Below, piece by piece: positions 62,029 through 64,000 of a DNA stretch of 64,000 bases. Within the stretch, counting starts at the first letter, position 1. The number at the start of each line of letters is the position of its first letter. Source of the DNA: Alphaproteobacteria bacterium (GTDB lineage Bacteria > Pseudomonadota > Alphaproteobacteria > Rhodobacterales > Rhodobacteraceae); NCBI GenBank assembly GCA_030427145.1, contig JAUHWT010000014.1:87335-151334 (forward strand). Direction: 5' to 3'. Both the position numbers and the translations under genes were made by a program. Under the pieces are notes generated by a model. It saw only the letters and a list, made by a program, of their open reading frames with translations, did not search any database and was not told the DNA's origin.

Positions 62029-64000
62029 ATGACGGTATCTTTTGGTCAGCGGGCACGAGAATTGATCGACCAACTCCGTGGGGCGGGCACGCGTCGGGTC
62101 ATTAGTTTGGAGCAAGTAGCGAAAGGCGCTGGTCTTTCGAAGCGTACGCTGGAGAAATGGAAATCAGGAGACACCCCGAACCCACCAAAGGACAATGTCC
62201 TCCAGGCTCTGGAATATCTCGGTCTCGACAAGGAGACTGCAATCGCGGAAATCAATCGAATTTTAGCCCAGGTGAAGGCCTCTGAAGCTCTCGGTGAAAG
62301 TACCGGCGCTCCGGCGCACGTGCCCTTTAACACAACACCGGTCAGCAGGCGGCAGCCAACGCTTAGTGATCCGCCTGATTCACAACGAAGCAGTCATTAC
62401 GCGAGACGTGTTCTAAGGGTGAGAGGAAGGGATGCCCAAGAGAGCCGACTCCGTCACTTTCTAAAGGTCAAAGACACCTTCGCATGGTTGCAGTTGGCTG
62501 GTGAAGCGGGGCAGGGAAAAAGTCGGCTCGCTTACGATGTCATGTGCTCAATGCGCGAAAAAGGCTGGCATGCCGGCTTCCTAAACGAAGATGACCTTGC
62601 GGAGTTTTGTGGGGAGTGGCGCGAATGGCAACCGGACCTTCCAACCCTCTTGATTGTGGATTACGTGGTTGGACGGGATCAGAGCGTAGGACCTGTTTTC
62701 CGACAACTTGCCCGGCGGGCGGCAACGTTCCGGCAGCCAGTGCGCATGCTCCTGCTGGAACGCCAACGATGGGATCATGGTGGTAGTCTCAACTTGGACA
62801 GAGATGGCGAACGGCTCAGAGGGGCGTCCCGCGCCGCTTGGTTCGTCGCGCTGACCGAACGCTACGACGGTGCGGATTCGGTTTTGAGTCAAACCCGTTT
62901 CGAAGATGGTGTGATTGAACTCACCCGGCTCGAGGTCAGTAATCTTGTTGGAATAGTGCGAGACATCGCAAAAATTGAAAATAAGAAGGTGGATCTTGAC
63001 AATGCACTTATCGAGCAGGAACTTGCACGAATTGATAGCTCCGGGCGGCCACTCTACGCATATTTCCTCGGTCATGCTTTGGCTCGCGATCCGGATCGTC
63101 GTTACTGGAATCGAGAAGACCTGCTTGATGACGTGCTGCGAAAGGACTGGTTCCAGCGTTGGCGCGCCGCTTTTGACGGCACCCCCCCCGAAATCGGCGA
63201 GGACCACGTAGCATCCCAACTTGCCGTGATTGCAACGATGATTGGGGGCATTGATTTTGTTCGAAGCCGATCACTCGGTTCACCGTTTAACTCTGGGCCG
63301 AAAGTACGACGCCTTGCGCTAACGATGACTGACGGTTTTGCCAGTGTGGGTGTCGCAGTAAACATTCTCCCACCGCTACAGCCCGATATTCTTGGAGAGT
63401 GGTTTGTTTTGCGGTCCATAAACGGCGGTTTGTCGCTTAAATCAGTTTGCAACTCGGCATGGCGAGCCGCGCCAACGGCTATGGCTCGCTTCATTGAGCG
63501 GTTGGTGCAGGACTTCCCAGACCAAATCGCCACAGCTGAAATTCTTGATTATGCTCCTGGAGACGATGCTGCAGTGTCTGCGTATGCTTCGGTCTCTGCT
63601 TCAATTATCTTTCATCTGCATAATGCGGGGGTAGGTTTCTCATCAACCTTGATCACTATGCTAAAGCATAGTGCTGGGGCAGGTGATGGCCTCGCCATGA
63701 CCAATCTCGGAGCCTGCTATCAGAATGGCCACGGGTTGTGCAAAGATCCTGAAGAGGCGGTGACCTGGTACCGCAAGGGTGCCGAGGCGGGGAATGGCGG
63801 TGCCATGACCAACCTCGGCTGCTGTTACGAATATGGCATCGGGGTGGGCAAAGACCCCAAAGAGGCGGTGACCTGGTACCGCAAGGGTGCCGAGGCGGGG
63901 AATGGCCGTGCCATGACCGACCTCGGCTGGTGTTACGAAAATGGCATCGGGGTGGGCAAAGATCCCAAAGAGGCGGTGACCTGGTACCGCAAGGGTGCCG
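62029..64000 (+). CDS. HTH - STAND-like P-loop NTPase - Sel1 repeat protein, C-terminus cut
   Basis: At least 657 residues, open to the right edge with no stop. Residues 26-47 (ISLEQVAKGAGLSKRTLEKW) form a Cro/C1-type helix-turn-helix. A polar linker follows to about residue 125. The NTPase has Walker A GEAGQGKS (158-165), Walker B TLLIVDYV (206-213) and the sensor-like strand VRMLLLERQ (238-246), a pattern seen in STAND ATPases of bacterial defence and signalling proteins. From residue 552 on there are Sel1-type repeats of 36 residues (AMTNLGACYQNGHGL, then EEAVTWYRKGAEAGNG). In-frame ATGs at 61942 and 61957 would extend the N-terminus; 62029 starts just before the HTH. Function is inferred: an Avs- or NLR-like sensor, with the Sel1 repeats as the sensing part. 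Confidence 0.75.
   Translation, partial: MTVSFGQRARELIDQLRGAGTRRVISLEQVAKGAGLSKRTLEKWKSGDTPNPPKDNVLQALEYLGLDKETAIAEINRILAQVKASEALGESTGAPAHVPFNTTPVSRRQPTLSDPPDSQRSSHYARRVLRVRGRDAQESRLRHFLKVKDTFAWLQLAGEAGQGKSRLAYDVMCSMREKGWHAGFLNEDDLAEFCGEWREWQPDLPTLLIVDYVVGRDQSVGPVFRQLARRAATFRQPVRMLLLERQRWDHGGSLNLDRDGERLRGASRAAWFVALTERYDGADSVLSQTRFEDGVIELTRLEVSNLVGIVRDIAKIENKKVDLDNALIEQELARIDSSGRPLYAYFLGHALARDPDRRYWNREDLLDDVLRKDWFQRWRAAFDGTPPEIGEDHVASQLAVIATMIGGIDFVRSRSLGSPFNSGPKVRRLALTMTDGFASVGVAVNILPPLQPDILGEWFVLRSINGGLSLKSVCNSAWRAAPTAMARFIERLVQDFPDQIATAEILDYAPGDDAAVSAYASVSASIIFHLHNAGVGFSSTLITMLKHSAGAGDGLAMTNLGACYQNGHGLCKDPEEAVTWYRKGAEAGNGGAMTNLGCCYEYGIGVGKDPKEAVTWYRKGAEAGNGRAMTDLGWCYENGIGVGKDPKEAVTWYRKGA
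63682..64000 (+). repeat. 108-bp tandem repeats encoding Sel1 units
   Basis: Units start at 63682, 63790 and 63898 (the last cut by the edge). Units 2 and 3 differ at about five of some 100 bases, and all share the block from GAGGCGGTGACCTGGTACCG onward exactly (63754, 63862, 63970). The DNA-level identity points to recent duplication; more copies probably follow. Confidence 0.9.

Larger units (their letters stand above)
51840..64000. mobile_element. tRNA-Ser integrated genomic island (left part)
   Basis: Starts at the truncated tRNA and runs to the right edge. It contains the integrase, a small basic protein, an AT-rich non-coding block, a Type ISP restriction enzyme, a decayed IS and a large NTPase, none of them core genes. 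GC content drops compared with the left of the window. The right boundary is outside the window. Confidence 0.75.

Noticed and set aside
62581..63219. 212-codon minus-strand frame inside the NTPase gene
   Set aside because: The plus frame is open for nearly 2 kb with P-loop and Sel1 motifs; the minus frame lacks any.
63682..64000. CRISPR array
   Set aside because: The 108-bp direct repeats have no spacers and encode 36-residue Sel1 units in frame.

Overview
The window is a GC-rich stretch of an alphaproteobacterial chromosome, most like Rhodobacterales. The reasons are the short ProRS, a DnaA-like Hda protein next to ppk, DUF2927 and VPEID-CTERM proteins, a DmdC-type acyl-CoA dehydrogenase and a TelA/XpaC operon. 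This rests on family recognition and gene order only; no search was run. Bases 1 to about 51,790 read as conserved core. From about 51,840 to the right edge the sequence is an integrated island with lower GC and different content.

Core, left to right: the glyA 3' end; a protealysin-like M4 peptidase with its probable inhibitor emfourin; an AI-2E-type permease, hda, ppk and ppx (polyphosphate block); proS, a DUF599 protein and the lipoprotein-sorting genes lolC/E and lolD; a degenerate M48-like membrane protein; a VPEID-CTERM secreted protein; a fatty-acid beta-oxidation operon on the minus strand (merR, acyl-CoA dehydrogenase, GST, fadA, a small protein, fadJ) whose regulator has a perfect dyad in front of it; two hotdog thioesterases and a MATE exporter; a PPK2-type kinase (pap); pyrD with a DUF952 partner; a class III aminotransferase, an EamA transporter and a divergent GntP permease; a periplasmic 5'-nucleotidase and a YedK/HMCES protein; a seven-gene minus-strand operon (29-aa membrane peptide, XpaC, TelA, DUF2927 lipoprotein, SPFH/GYF_2, zinc ribbon, secreted protein); cspA, rluB, tadA, a class V aminotransferase and an MBL hydrolase; gatC and gatA, an excalibur lipoprotein, an unusual CaiB/BaiF protein, an Ada-like Cys protein, an amidase and an SGNH hydrolase with RTX repeats.

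Island: a tRNA-Ser(GCT) gene is cut just after its anticodon stem, and a tyrosine integrase with a small basic partner follows at once. Next come about 1.6 kb of AT-rich DNA without clear genes but rich in GAGAG/CTCTC motifs and small palindromes, a secreted Cys-rich coiled-coil protein coupled to a single-chain Type ISP restriction-modification enzyme, a decayed IS3-family element, and an open frame running off the right edge. That frame encodes an HTH, a STAND-like P-loop NTPase and Sel1 repeats. The Type ISP enzyme and the NTPase suggest a phage-defence island. The HTH-NTPase-Sel1 protein is the best candidate for an undescribed system.
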